Position numbers and translations under genes: made by a program. A DNA stretch of 64,000 nucleotides from Arion vulgaris (taxonomy: Eukaryota; Mollusca; Gastropoda; Stylommatophora; Arionidae): NCBI GenBank assembly GCA_020796225.1, contig CM036759.1:69155512-69219511 (forward strand). Direction: 5' to 3'. Shown here piece after piece: positions 45,045 through 56,294 of the stretch. Numbering within the stretch: position 1 is the stretch's first letter; each line of letters begins with the position of its first letter. The notes beneath the pieces are model-generated. The model was not told where the DNA came from, made no database searches, and saw only the letters and a program-made list of their open reading frames with translations.

Positions 45045-48000
45045 GATAGATAACATTGTTACACCTATTAGCTTCTTTGATGTTCTTTGTGCTTACAGGT
45101 ACATTGTTACATCTATTCGCTTCTTTGATGTTCTTTGTGGCGTACAGGTACATTGTTACACCTATTAGCTTCTTTGATGTTCTTTGTGGCGTACAGGTAC
45201 ATTGTTACATCTATTCGCTTCTTTGATGTTCTTTGTGGCGTACAGGTACATTGTTACACCTATTAGCTTCTTTGATGTTCTTTGTGGCGTACAGGTACAT
45301 TGTTACACCTATTCGCTTCTTTGATGTTCTTTGTGGCGTACAGGTACATTGTTACACCTATTAGCTTCTTTGATGTTCTTTGTGGCGTACAGGTACATTG
45401 TTACATCTATTAGCTTCTTTGATGTTCTTTGTGGCGTACAGGTACATTGTTACATCTATTAGCTTCTTTGATGTTCTTTGTGGCGTACAGGTACATTGTT
45501 ACATCTATTAGCTTCTTTGATGTTCTTTGTGGCGTACAGGTACATTGTTACACCTATTAGCTTCTTTGATGTTCTTTGTGGCGTACAGGTACATTGTTAC
45601 ATCTATTCGCTTCTTTGATGTTCTTTGTGGCGTACAGGTACATTGTTACACCTATTAGCTTCTTTGATGTTCTTTGTGGCGTACAGGTACATTGTTACAT
45701 CTATTCGCTTCTTTGATGTTCTTTGTGGCGTACAGGTACATTGTTACATCTATTCGCTTCTTTGATGTTCTTTGTGGCGTACAGGTACATTGTTACATCT
45801 ATTCGCTTCTTTGATGTTCTTTGTGGCGTACAGGTACATTGTTACATCTATTCGCTTCTTTGATGTTCTTTGTGGCGTACAGGTACATTGTTACACCTAT
45901 TAGCTTCTTTGATGTTCTTTGTGGCGTACAGGTACATTGTTACACCTATTAGCTTCTTTGATGTTCTTTGTGGCGTACAGGTACATTTGATTACACCTAT
46001 TAGCTTCTTTGATGTTCTTTGTGGCGTACAGGTACATTGTTACATCTATTAGCTTCTTTGATGTTCTTTGTGGCGTACAGGTACATTGTTACACCTATTA
46101 GCTTCTTTGATGTTCTTTGTGGCGTACAGGTACATTGTTACACCTATTAGCTTCTTTGATGTTCTTTGTGGCGTACAGGTACATTGTTACACCTATTCGC
46201 TTCTTTGATGTTCTTTGTGGCGTACAGGTACATTGTTACACCTATTAGCTTCTTTGATGTTCTTTGTGGCGTACAGGTACATTGTTACACCTATTAGCTT
46301 CTTTGATGTTCTTTGTGGCGTACAGGTACATTGTTACATCTATTAGCTTCTTTGATGTTCTTTGTGGCGTACAGGTACATTGTTACACCTATTCGCTTCT
46401 TTGATGTTCTTTGTGGCGTACAGGTACATTGTTACACCTATTAGCTTCTTTGATGTTCTTTGTGGCGTACAGGTACATTGTTACACCTATTAGCTTCTTT
46501 GATGTTCTTTGTGGCGTACAGGTACATTGTTACATCTATTAGCTTCTTTGATGTTCTTTGTGGCGTACAGGTACATTGTTACATCTATTCGCTTCTTTGA
46601 TGTTCTTTGTGGCGTACAGGTACATTGTTACATCTATTCGCTTCTTTGATGTTCTTTGTGGCGTACAGGTACATTGTTACATCTATTAGCTTCTTTGATG
46701 TTCTTTGTGGCGTACAGGTACATTGTTACACCTATTAGCTTCTTTGATGTTCTTTGTGGCGTACAGGTACATTGTTACATCTATTAGCTTCTTTGATGTT
46801 CTTTGTGGCGTACAGGTACATTGTTACACCTATTAGCTTCTTTGATGTTCTTTGTGGCGTACAGGTACATTGTTACACCTATTAGCTTCTTTGATGTTCT
46901 TTGTGGCGTACAGGTACATTGTTACACCTATTCGCTTCTTTGATGTTCTTTGTGGCGTACAGGTACATTGTTACATCTATTAGCTTCTTTGATGTTCTTT
47001 GTGGCGTACAGGTACATTGTTACATCTATTCGCTTCTTTGATGTTCTTTGTGGCGTACAGGTACATTGTTACACCTATTCGCTTCTTTGATGTTCTTTGT
47101 GGCGTACAGGTACATTGTTACACCTATTCGCTTCTTTGATGTTCTTTGTGGCGTACAGGTACATTGTTACATCTATTCGCTTCTTTGATGTTCTTTGTAG
47201 TACAGGTACATTGTTACACCTATTCGCTTCTTTGATGTTCTTTGTAGGTACAGGTACATTGTTACATCTATTCGCTTCTTTGATGTTCTTTGTGGCGTAC
47301 AGGTACATTGTTACATCTATTAGCTTCTTTGATGTTCTTTGTAGGCGACAGGTACATTGTTACATCTATTCAACTTCTTTGATGTTCTTTGTGGCGTACA
47401 GGTACATTGTTACACCTATTAGCTTCTTTGATGTTCTTTGTGGCGTACAGGTACATTGTTACACCTATTCGCTTCTTTGATGTTCTTTGTGGCGTACAGG
47501 TACATTGTTACATCTATTAGCTTCTTTGATGTTCTTTGTGGCGTACAGGTACATTGTTACATCTATTCGCTTCTTTGATGTTCTTTGTGGCGTACAGGTA
47601 CATTGTTACACCTATTCGCTTCTTTGATGTTCTTTGTGGCGTACAGGTACATTGTTACACCTATTCGCTTCTTTGATGTTCTTTGTGGCGTACAGGTACA
47701 TTGTTACATCTATTCGCTTCTTTGATGTTCTTTGTGGCGTACAGGTACATTGTTACATCTATTCGCTTCTTTGATGTTCTTTGTGGCGTACAGGTACATT
47801 GTTACATCTATTCGCTTCTTTGATGTTCTTTGTGGCGTACAGGTACATTGTTACATCTATTAGCTTCTTTGATGTTCTTTGTGGCGTACAGGTACATTGT
47901 TACATCTATTCGCTTCTTTGATGTTCTTTGTGGCGTACAGGTACATTGTTACACCTATTCGCTTCTTTGATGTTCTTTGTGGCGTACAGGTACATTGTTA

Positions 48001-48530
48001 CACCTATTCGCTTCTTTGATGTTCTTTTGGCGTACAGGTACATTGTTACCTATTCCTTCTTTGATGTTCTTTGTGGCGTACAGGTACATTGTTACATCTA
48101 TTCGCTTCTTTGATGTTCTTTGTGGCGTACAGGTACATTGTTACATCTATTCGCTTCTTTGATGTTCTTTGTGGCGTACAGGTACATTGTTACATCTATT
48201 CGCTTCTTTGATGTTCTTTGTGGCGTACAGGTACATTGTTACATCTATTAGCTTCTTTGATGTTCTTTGTGGCGTACAGGTACATTGTTACATCTATTCG
48301 CTTCTTTGATGTTCTTTGTGGCGTACAGGTACATTGTTACACCTATTCGCTTCTTTGATGTTCTTTGTGGCGTACAGGTACATTGTTACATCTATTCGCT
48401 TCTTTGATGTTCTTTGTGGCGTACAGGTACATTGTTACATCTATTCGCTTCTTTGATGTTCTTTGTGGCGTACAGGTACATTGTTACATCTATTCGCTTC
48501 TTTGATGTTCTTTGTGGCGTACAGGTAAGG
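45045..48530. repeat. 3.5-kb array, 49-bp unit x about 71
   Basis: GCTTCTTTGATGTTCTTTGT, GGCGTACAGGTACATTGTTA. Two variable sites per unit (CACCTA/CATCTA and TTAGC/TTCGC) mark four haplotypes. Each unit has a pyrimidine-rich run ending in ACAG|GTAC. Confidence 0.97.
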
Positions 48531-48895
48531 TGCTCGTCTCTCCTGTCAAAGGTACTTTGTTCGCTCCCGCGTGGAGCCATCTGTATATTTGTCTATACCA
48601 GTGTAGGTGAGATCGAGTTTCTAGTCCTAATGGAGACAAACGATAAAACGTAAATCCCGTGTTCAAGTCGAGAACGTAAAATAGCCCTTGGCAGTTCAAC
48701 ATTGAGAAGAGCAGGCTGGAAAATCGCTGCCTAGGCAAAATTCATTAGAAAAAACTGAAAAATTCCTACAAAATATTTTTATCATCTTCTAAATTACATT
48801 GGGGGCCCTCGCCGGTTCTACGGAGTTAGTGCACTACCGCTGAGATCAAAGTACACATGTTTACTTACCGAAGTGCAATGATGATTGTCCAATCA
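48530..48895 (+). mobile_element. SINE-C copy at the edge of the 49-bp array
   Basis: Starts GGTGCTCGTCTCTCCTGTC and CTTTGTTCGCTCCCGCG, followed by the family body and GTGCAATGATGATTG. Confidence 0.65.
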
Positions 48896-49029
48896 ATGAA
48901 AACCTATCCTCTGCTATCATAGTCAAATATGGATCATTATAAAGGGATAGTAAGTTTTGCGACATGTTAAATTAGCTATTTGAAGCAGAAAACTACATGG
49001 ACCTCCTCCGTGTGAGCTACACAAGACAG

Positions 49030-49215
49030 TGAAGTTCATACAAGAGACAGCATTGAATATATAGACAATATTTCAAGCGAACGAAAGGAAGGAAGGATAC
49101 AGAGACAACATTGAATATATAGACAATATTTCAAGCCAACGAAAGGGAGGAAGGATACAAGAGACAACATTGAATATATAGACAATATTTCAAGCCAACG
49201 AAAGGAAGGAAGAAA
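49030..49215. repeat. Tandem array, about 56-60-bp unit x 3
   Basis: CATTGAATATATAGACAATA and TTTCAAGCCAACGAAAGG repeated. Confidence 0.9.
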
Positions 49216-49274
49216 CTATTTGAAAACAGTTATTATGTTCACAGAAAATAAAAAAATGATGACAAGACTATTGT

Positions 49275-49500
49275 AAGAACCACTTAGTTAGTTTATTCCT
49301 TTCGAGCCAAAGGGCACATAGGGCAGAGGTTTTAGATCTCCATGTGATACGGTTCTTTGCTAGCAGTTGGAGATCTTGTATGGTTTTACATCCAAATAGT
49401 TTACTTTCTTGTTGGATGGTTCTTCGAAGAGTGGTCTTTGGTCTTCCACGTTTTCTTTTCCCAACTGGTGACCACATAGGACTTGTCGATTTAGTTGTAA
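49275..49500 (-). mobile_element. LINE-beta C-terminal fragment
   Basis: The minus strand reads PVGKRKRGRPKTTLRRTIQQ, then LLAKNRITWRSKTSALCALW, a LINE tail. Confidence 0.65.
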
Positions 49501-49670
49501 GAACCACTACTGACATAAAATACATCGAAAAATAGAAAGTAAAAATATTTGGGCATCTCACTAGAACTGTTTCTAATCAATGATCACTATGCGTATACAA
49601 TAGTCAAAGTTCTGACTTAAGGCCAAGAGGAAGACCTAGAGCTACAGAAACAACACAGAAGGATCACAGT
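49500..49670 (+). mobile_element. LINE-alpha fragment, head to head with the previous one
   Basis: Reads IKYIEK, a stop, KVKIFGHLTRT and RPRGRPRA, a decayed LINE C-terminus. Confidence 0.5.
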
Positions 49671-49677
49671 TTTTAAA

Positions 49678-49752
49678 AAAATCGCTAGTAACCAGTACGG
49701 TGCTGTCTGGATTCGAACAGACGACTTTTAGAAGGCAAGACCACATCGCTAC
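49678..49752 (-). mobile_element. tRNA-like SINE head (reverse)
   Basis: The minus strand has TAGCGATGTGG (A-box-like) and CTGTTCGAATCCAG (B box with a pairing stem). No matching acceptor stem, so I do not call a tRNA gene. Confidence 0.4.
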
Positions 49753-49859
49753 ATAGACCTTTGATAAATATGGACTAGAGAAGGCAAATCCGGTTCCGAA
49801 AATGCTGTGCTGAAAACGAATATTTCGTTTTGAAAGATACTGCATGCCACCTTGTTGCA

Positions 49860-50105
49860 AATTTCAACACAGCCGTGATAAGCCAACATTTCAACACAGC
49901 CGTGATAAGCCAACATTTCAACACAGCCGTGATAAGCCAACATTTCAACACAGCCGTGATAAGCCACAATTTCAACACAGCCGTGATAAGCCACAATTTC
50001 AACACAGCCGTGATAAGCCAACATTTCAACACAGCCGTGATAAGCCAACATTTCAACACAGCCGTGATAAGCCAACATTTCAACTAGCCGTGATAAGCCA
50101 CAATT
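49860..50105. repeat. Tandem array, 27-bp unit x 9
   Basis: TTTCAACACAGCCGTGATAA plus GCCAACA or GCCACAA. Confidence 0.95.
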
Positions 50106-50137
50106 TCAGGGAGTGTGTTGAATCTGTTTTCTTCTTC

Positions 50138-50245
50138 TGTGTTCGTCCGCTTTGTAATTCAGTGCGCCTTGTATGGCTCTTCTGGTTTTTGCGTGAAGAT
50201 CTGCTTTCCTTACTATCAGTATCCCTCGCAATACATGCCTTCTCT
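50138..50245 (-). mobile_element. Family F repeat
   Basis: The minus strand reads GGAAAGCAGATCTTCACGCA then AAAACCAGAAG and GCGGACGAACACAGAAG, closest to the SINE-A 3' module. Confidence 0.6.
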
Positions 50246-50539
50246 AACTCTAGAGGTGACGTTGTCTCGTCAAAGGCGTATCCACTTTTCCTCCAATTCA
50301 AAGTTCAGCCGTATCACACATTTTAGCTGATTATATTCCTAGAAACGATCAAATCTGAAATATAACTTCCTAGAATAGATAACCTGAACTTGAAGACCGT
50401 CAAGGACACATATCCTTGCCTTACGTTTCAGTTGAACTGTTATTATGTTATCAGATTAGTTAAGTAGTCATCATGATGTGCATAGTTCAATCCTTAAGTT
50501 AACATGTGTTAATATTCTGTTAGATACTAGCGGTGAATT

Positions 50540-50730
50540 GAGAGGAACGACCGGAAGCATTGAGACATGTACTGTTTGGAACCAGTAAGAAAAGAGAGTA
50601 GGGAAAGCCTAGAAATACCTGGAGAAGATATCTGGAGACTGATATTAAACGGATAGACAAGCCGTGGAAAGAGTTGGAAGGGATAGCAAGAGAAGACGTT
50701 TGTTGAAGACCTGTTCTCCGTTGGAAGTTG
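50540..50730 (+). mobile_element. LINE C-terminal fragment
   Basis: Reads RHVLFGTSKKRE, a stop, GKPRNTWRRYLETDIKRIDK and PWKELEGIAREDVC, the tail of a LINE polyprotein. Confidence 0.6.
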
Positions 50731-50959
50731 AAAAACAGAAGAAAAAATATTTGTCTTATGATATATTCTCCCAGTTCGACCCAGCTGATAATGGATGCAT
50801 TACTTTGTGATATGAAATATTCGGAGTTGAAACCGTAGCTGCTGTTTAAGTGCTCTGATGCTGGCACTTTTTTGCACGCGTTAAGGTGCTGAGCACGCTA
50901 GGGATGGGAAATCTCTGATTACACAGATGCAGATTCTAAATAGTATCCAGTTTGTCTAC

Positions 50960-51100
50960 TTTGATTTTACAGTCCTATAGTCTTCACTTCTATTGTATTC
51001 TCTGCTTGATAAAGGCCCTTTGGTCGAAACGTTGTTTTATAATGTTTGTGTACTTTCCAAAACTACAGTACTTTGTTTGTACGTTTTTTTGCTATTATCT
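50960..51100 (+). mobile_element. Arm of the inverted-repeat (MITE-like) family
   Basis: GCTTGATAAAG, CTTTGGTCGAAACGTTG and CAGTACTTTGTTTGTACGTT match the right arm of 1351-1647. Only one arm remains; the 48-bp array starts just after it. Confidence 0.6.
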
Positions 51101-51107
51101 TCCCCAA

Positions 51108-51873
51108 CAGTTTACCTTCATTACAGGTGAATCTTCCTAGGTTACCTGTCTCTAACAGCTTACCTTCACTACAGGTGAATCTTCATAGGTTACCTGTCTC
51201 TAACAGCTTACCTTCACTACAGGTGAGTCTTCCTAGGTTACCTGTCTCTAACAGCTTACTTTCATTACAGGTGAGTCTTGCTAGGTTACCTGTCTCTAAC
51301 AGCTTACCTTCACTACAGGTGATCTTGCTAGTTACCTGTCTCTAAAGCTTACCTTCACTACAGGTGAATCTTGCTAGTTACCTGTCTCTAACAGCTACCT
51401 TCACTACAGGTGAGTCTTCCTAGTTACCTGTCTCTAACAGCTTACTTTCATTACAGTGAGTCTTGCTAGGTTACCTGTCTCCCAACAGCTTACCTTCACT
51501 ACAGGTGAGTCTTGCTAGGTTACCTGTCTCTAACAGCTTACCTTCACTACAGGTGAATCTTGCTAGGTTACCTGTCTCTAACAGCTTACCTTCACTACAG
51601 GTGAATCTTGCTAGGTTACCTGTCTCTAACAGCTTACCTTCACTACAGGTGAATCTTGCTAGGTTACCTGTCTCTAACAGCTTACCTTCACTACAGGTGA
51701 ATCTTGCTAGGTTACCTGTCTCTAACAGCTTACCTTCACTACAGGTGAGTCTTGCTAGGTTACCTGTCTCTAACAGCTTACCTTCACTACAGGTGAATCT
51801 TCCTAGGTTACCTGTCTCTAACAGCTTACCTTCACTACAGGTGAATCTTCCTAGGTTACCCGTCTCTAACAGA
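51108..51873. repeat. Tandem array, 48-bp unit x 16
   Basis: CTTACCTTCACTACAGGTGA, ATCTTGCTAGGTTACCTGTC repeated; small deletions between 51320 and 51470. Each unit has splice-like motifs on both strands (CTACAG|GTGA plus; GAAG|GTAAGC minus). Confidence 0.95.
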
Positions 51874-51965
51874 GATTGAGGGAGTTGACCAGGACAGCGC
51901 GGTATGGAAAAATTGCTTGCAGGCCATATGTAACGTATAGCGGTACGAGAGGAATTATTATTATT
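51874..51965 (+). mobile_element. LINE extreme C-terminus
   Basis: Reads a WKNCLQAICNV-like end followed by TTATTATTATTA, as in LINE 3' ends with a trinucleotide tail. Confidence 0.4.
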
Positions 51966-52009
51966 ACAGTTCCCCACAGTTTAACTTCCCTTACATTTCG
52001 TGAGTTCGT

Positions 52010-52148
52010 TGTGCCAGATAGGCGTATCTTAGATGTGCCGGTAGGCGTATTCAGATGTGCCAGGTACGTATTCTAGATGTCCAGGTAGGCTTCTCTAGAT
52101 GTGCCAGTAGGCGTATTCAGATGTGCCAGATAGGCGTATCTAGACTTG
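52010..52148. repeat. Degenerate array, about 23-bp unit x 6
   Basis: AGATGTGCCAGGTAGGCGTA variants. Confidence 0.75.
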
Positions 52149-52429
52149 TAGACCAACACATCCGGCTTCTGTATACATTTTATTATAGTGTTCGCGTTCC
52201 TGGGTGTAACAAAAATACCCATATTACCTCGGAGAGTTCATTCTCCTAGGCAAACCTGAGCCTCGCTAGCATTGAACCTCGGGGTCAAAGTTTCCCAGTA
52301 TACACCACTTCGAGGTGCTGTTGACTTGTCTGTTCTACTAATTACCAGTTGGCTATTAGTTTTCATTTGCTGCTCTTCCTAAGAGACACTGGCCTTCCTT
52401 AACTCTGTAGGATGCAGAACCATTCGTAG

Positions 52430-52500
52430 ACAATACCCTTGCAGTACCAGTCGTAGAACACACCTTTGCAGTACCAGTCGCAGAACACACCCTGTATACA
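52430..52500. repeat. Short array, about 27-bp unit x 3
   Basis: TTGCAGTACCAGTCGTAGAA repeated. Confidence 0.8.
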
Positions 52501-52559
52501 GTATATAAAATATATACGTATTTATGGGTGTTGCTACTTTTTCGCACAATAGTAATTCT

Positions 52560-53480
52560 TCCTATTTTGTCGTCACACTGTTACCGGTTGTTGCCCAGTG
52601 TTGTCACACTGTTACCGGGTTGTTGCCCAGTGTCGTGTTATTTTGTTTTGGTCTTGCCTGCCCCTAGTGATTGGTGAATATCTTGTTTTGACCGGATTCT
52701 GCTACCATCTAACCATCTTTCGTGGTCTTCTCTAGCCTTCCTTCCTGATGTTCTGTTGTAGAAGACTGTGAAGTTTGGATGCATTCTGGGTGACCGAACC
52801 ACTTCATTCTTTGTTTCTCAATGTAATTCAAGCAAGGTTCTGTGCCAACTTTCTTTCTTATGCTGATGTTGGTGACTTTGTTTCTCAATGTAATTCAAGC
52901 AAAGTTCTGTCCCAACTTTCTTTCTTATGCTGATGTTGGTGACTTGCTTCTAGTGAAATTCAGAAGTTCTGTCCCAACTTTTTCTTATGCTGATGTTGGT
53001 GACTTGTTTCTCAAGTATCAAGCAGGGTTTTTCCTTTCTTTTTGGCTGATGTTGGTGACTTTGTTTCTTGCAATTACAGGTTCTGTCCAACTTTTTCTTA
53101 TGCTAGGGGCTGTCATGTAATTCCAAGCTCTGTAAACTTTTTTTGCTGATGTTATGATTTGTTCTAATATTCAAGCAAGTTATGGCCCAAATTTCTTCTT
53201 AAATTTAGTGACTGTCAATGTAATCTCAAAGTTTTGTAACTTTCCCTCGCATGCTGATGTTGTGACTTTGTTTCTTAGTTAATTCGCTGAGTTATGTACC
53301 AGACTTTCTTCTTATGCTGATGTTGGTGACCTATTATATTAGGAGTTGTTGGTAACTTCGAGGCATGTATTTCAGTAGTTATTTTATTTTCGGCTGTGCT
53401 TTGCTAATTGTCCATGTTTGGTTCTAGTAACACAAAGTAGGTTTGAAAATGCTGTTGCTTAGCTGTGAGTACCGTTATTT
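52560..53480 (-). mobile_element. LINE-alpha 3' portion, expanded and decayed
   Basis: Same 3' end (GTTGTTGCCCAGTGT twice), then on the minus strand IRKKVGTELCLNYIEKQ-type coding repeated several times with indels. Confidence 0.65.
52800..53330. repeat. Array of about 66-bp units within LINE-alpha coding sequence, decayed
   Basis: TTCTTATGCTGATGTTGGTG and TGTAATTCAAGCAAGGTTCT repeated about eight times. 66 bp keeps the frame of VGTELCLNYIEKQ. Indels become dense from 52950 rightwards. Confidence 0.8.
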
Positions 53481-53689
53481 ATAGATAACAAGAAGTAATA
53501 TAGAGGAGGATCACATTCTAAGACTGATACATGATGAAGACTTGAACATGACAGCAACCGGGGCAAGGCAGGACATTAGTAACTAATAACATTGTCTGTA
53601 GGTGGAAAAGCTCATCTAGAATTCGATTGAAGAAATTCGAAGTCAAGCATTGATCGAATATTCAGCTCGTCTGGTGGTGGTGGGCTCGC

Positions 53690-53933
53690 AAGAGGAGCAA
53701 AGAATAGTAACACTGCGACCTACAAGGCATGTCGTAAGAGGCGGTTGATGTAGGAACTAGGAAGCTACCTAGTAAATAAAAAGCATAGCAAAATCGGATG
53801 TGCTGGTCTACTTGTAGGCGCATAACTGGCACAACGTACAATCGCTCTTAGGTTCTGATCACATACACATCACACAGAGTGGTTAACAAGTGATCGATAT
53901 GGAACGTTCGAAGCAGAAGAAGATTGAATACCA
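53690..53933 (+). mobile_element. D1 dispersed repeat
   Basis: GAGCAAAGAATAGTAACACT, CTACTTGTAGGCGCATAACT and GTGATCGATATGGAACG with an AGAAGAAG end. Confidence 0.75.
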
Positions 53934-54204
53934 ATCTGATGTGTGTGTTCAACCAGTGAGTCACATGAACCACCAGCATGCTTTCACTTTGTCATCTGGG
54001 GAAGACTGAGTACCTGTGGTTCTGCATTGAGTGCTGCTGCTATGTGGTCGATTAATTCACTAATTAGTGCTGAAGCTCATGACTTGGCGCGAGAGAGATG
54101 GAGAAGTTGTATAACGATTTTCCAAGGAAATGAGCAAACATTCACAATGAGAGAAAGACAACATTGACTCATGTCATTGACAGATTGTGACTTGTCTAGA
54201 TTGA

Positions 54205-54372
54205 TGGATTGTTGTATGTTATGATTGTTGTATGTTAGGATTGTTGTATGTTATGATTGTTGTATGTTAGGATTGTTGTATGTTAGGATTGTTGTATGTT
54301 AGGATTGTTGTATGTTAGGATTGTTGTATGTTAGGATTGTTGTATGAGGATGTTATGATTGTTATATGAGGA
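54205..54372. repeat. Tandem array, 16-bp unit x about 10
   Basis: TTGTTGTATGTTAGGA repeated, decayed at the right end. Confidence 0.9.
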
Positions 54373-54474
54373 TAGTTGATTGTTTTATAGACGTTAGATT
54401 GTTGTATGGACATGTTGCTTCTGAAAGTTGATTGTCTGATTGCGTGTATGCGTGTGTATGCGCCAAGCGAAGGC

Positions 54475-54625
54475 TTCTTCTTTACGTTCCTCTGTTTCAC
54501 TCTTTCCTTATTATCAGCGGAGGGATTGGGGGGCTGATAATAAGGAAAGCAGGTCCTCACACAAAAATCAGCAGAAGCGCCATACAATGAAACCCTTGAC
54601 TGTCTGAATTCATGCGGCGAACGCA
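54475..54625 (+). mobile_element. Family F repeat with a head-to-head hairpin
   Basis: 54502-54518 and 54533-54549 are perfect 17-bp inverted repeats (CTTTCCTTATTATCAGC) with a 14-nt spacer. The right side continues CACACAAAAATCAGCAGAAG and GGCGAACGCAGAAGACAAG, the F / SINE-A module. Confidence 0.75.
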
Positions 54626-54688
54626 GAAGACAAGAAGAATTGTTGTCAGTCACCCTTCCTCCCCAAATCATTTTGCTTCCGTGAAAAT

Positions 54689-54913
54689 ATGTTTACGTTA
54701 CTAAAAATACCATCTGACGTAATCATTTATCTTTTAAAATCATTTCCGTCTCCAATGAAGTTTACAGCCGCAGCTTATCACAACCACCGATTGAAGCTAT
54801 CCACAACAGCTCCGATATGGAAGCATATGACACGCTGTGCTAGTGGCAACGTTCCGCGGAAATTCCAGGGGTTTCGAGGCCAGCGTGGGACAAATGTTTT
54901 TTGTGGGCACACA
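54689..54913 (+). CDS. Candidate first exon with F-box-like sequence
   Basis: An ATG at 54689 (AAAATATG) opens 75 codons that end at CACA|GTGAGT, a strong 5' splice site at 54914, in phase 0. The peptide MFTLLKIPSDVIIYLLKSF then AAAYHNHRLKLSTTAPIWKH resembles an F-box in layout: IPSDV, a hydrophobic helix, and PIW near the end. F-box proteins link substrates to SCF ubiquitin ligases. The match is by eye and several usual F-box positions are not conserved. It is single-copy here and free of repeats. No second exon is identified downstream. It may be a real gene start or a chance frame. Confidence 0.3.
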
Positions 54914-55004
54914 GTGAGTACGTTGTTAGACTACAGGAAATACTGTTGCATTACGTGGGGATCCACATTACAAGTACTTCTGAAGTCAGAGTAAGGCTCG
55001 TCTT

Positions 55005-55172
55005 AATAGTGAAGCTACCCTAGTAAATAAAAAGCGTCGCAGAGATCGGATGTGCTGGCCAACTTGTAGGCGCATAACTGGCACAACGTACAATCTCTCT
55101 TAGGCTCAGATCACATACAAATCACAGAGTGGTTTAACAAGTGGTCGATATGGAGCGTTCGAAGCAGACGAT
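55005..55172 (+). mobile_element. D1 dispersed repeat, 5'-truncated
   Basis: AAATAAAAAGCGTCGCAGAG, ACTTGTAGGCGCATAACTGG and GTGGTCGATATGGAGCG. Confidence 0.7.
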
Positions 55173-55409
55173 TCAAGATGTAACCGATGATTTGAGCATG
55201 GCGGCTGCATAGGCGGAACATGTGACATACAAGAGAAAGAAACTTCGAAGGACTGTTAGAGTGGCAATGTTCTGCCCAGGACAACATAATTGAAGACAAT
55301 GATGATACAACAAAAATCTCTGTTATCAATGTCCAATCCTTGAAAGACAAATTGCCACCACTTCTAGAATCTCTAGCCGGTGACGACGTTGCTGTTTATC
55401 GCAGTAACA

Positions 55410-55512
55410 AATGCTCGCTGTTCTTCTATGTTCTTGCCCGTTCTTCTATATTCTTGCCCGTTCTTCTATGTTCTTGCCCGTTCTCTGATATTCTTGCCCG
55501 TTCTCTGTAGTT
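55410..55512. repeat. Tandem array, about 20-bp unit x 5
   Basis: TTCTTGCCCGTTCTTCTATG repeated. Confidence 0.9.
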
Positions 55513-56055
55513 GAAGTATCTATTTATTTTGTATGATACTTTTTTAAAATAACTTGGTTGCTTATTATGCTCTAGATGAGATTTGTAATTGTTTGAGGCT
55601 TTTTTTGTTGCTATTTTCAATTATTAGAGGCGTGAAGACATGGTCCATAAACGGTTGAGATACGCTGATTTGATTTGTACCAACACCAAGATAAGAGTTT
55701 TCTCGCTTGAACTTGTGACATACCACTTCGTTTGTATGACCAAACTGTAAACATTCTGTTATACAAGCCTTAAACATTTTTCAGAGGAAAAGGGGGTGGG
55801 GGATTAAATTATATTATATTATTTGTTTACCCAGATCACTGTAAAGTTCCGCCCTCTTTAGTCAACATATTTGCCAATCCCATAATTTTGAGAGTAGGGT
55901 AGTCAGAAATATAATATTAATATATCGTTTGTGTATCAGTGCGTGGATGCATGCTTTGTTGCACTTTAGTTATAGTTGCTACATTTCCCTCTCTGGCCGG
56001 GATTGTCCCTATTCAGCAACGTAGCCCTGACCCGTTGGAAGGCATGTCATGGTTT
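55513..56055. other. Unique AT-rich sequence, no gene seen
   Basis: Nothing recognisable. Confidence 0.3.
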
Positions 56056-56059
56056 CAAA

Positions 56060-56280
56060 GACAGATTTCTTAAATTTAAGACTCCAGAGCACATCTTGCA
56101 GTCATGTCAATCATACATACGTCAACGAAACGAAACATGACCTCATGAACAAAGCTTACAGAGCAAGCTATGGGAACTCTCGAGGAACTTCAACTGACAT
56201 GCAGCTTCATAGAGGCAACCGATCTCATAGTTTAAACGAGCATACGAAACCGAACGTAAAGAAGAAGAAGAATTAGTTAT
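56060..56280 (+). mobile_element. LINE-epsilon extreme C-terminus and tail
   Basis: Reads SRAHLAVMS or, shifted, EHILQSCQSYIRQRNE, then SKLWELSRNF and ATDLIV, the ending typical of jockey-like polyproteins, followed by an AGAAGAAGAAG tail. The homologue is 2915-3075. Confidence 0.6.
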
Positions 56281-56294
56281 CATCTAAATGAAAT

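Noticed and set aside
49678..49752. tRNA gene
   Set aside because: A and B boxes are present but there is no matching acceptor stem or clear anticodon arm; treated as a SINE head.
55262..55400. LINE endonuclease start (NVQSLKDKLPPLLESL-like)
   Set aside because: Short, no catalytic motif follows, and its end overlaps a 16-bp match to the inverted-repeat element arm (ACGTTGCTGTTTATCG).
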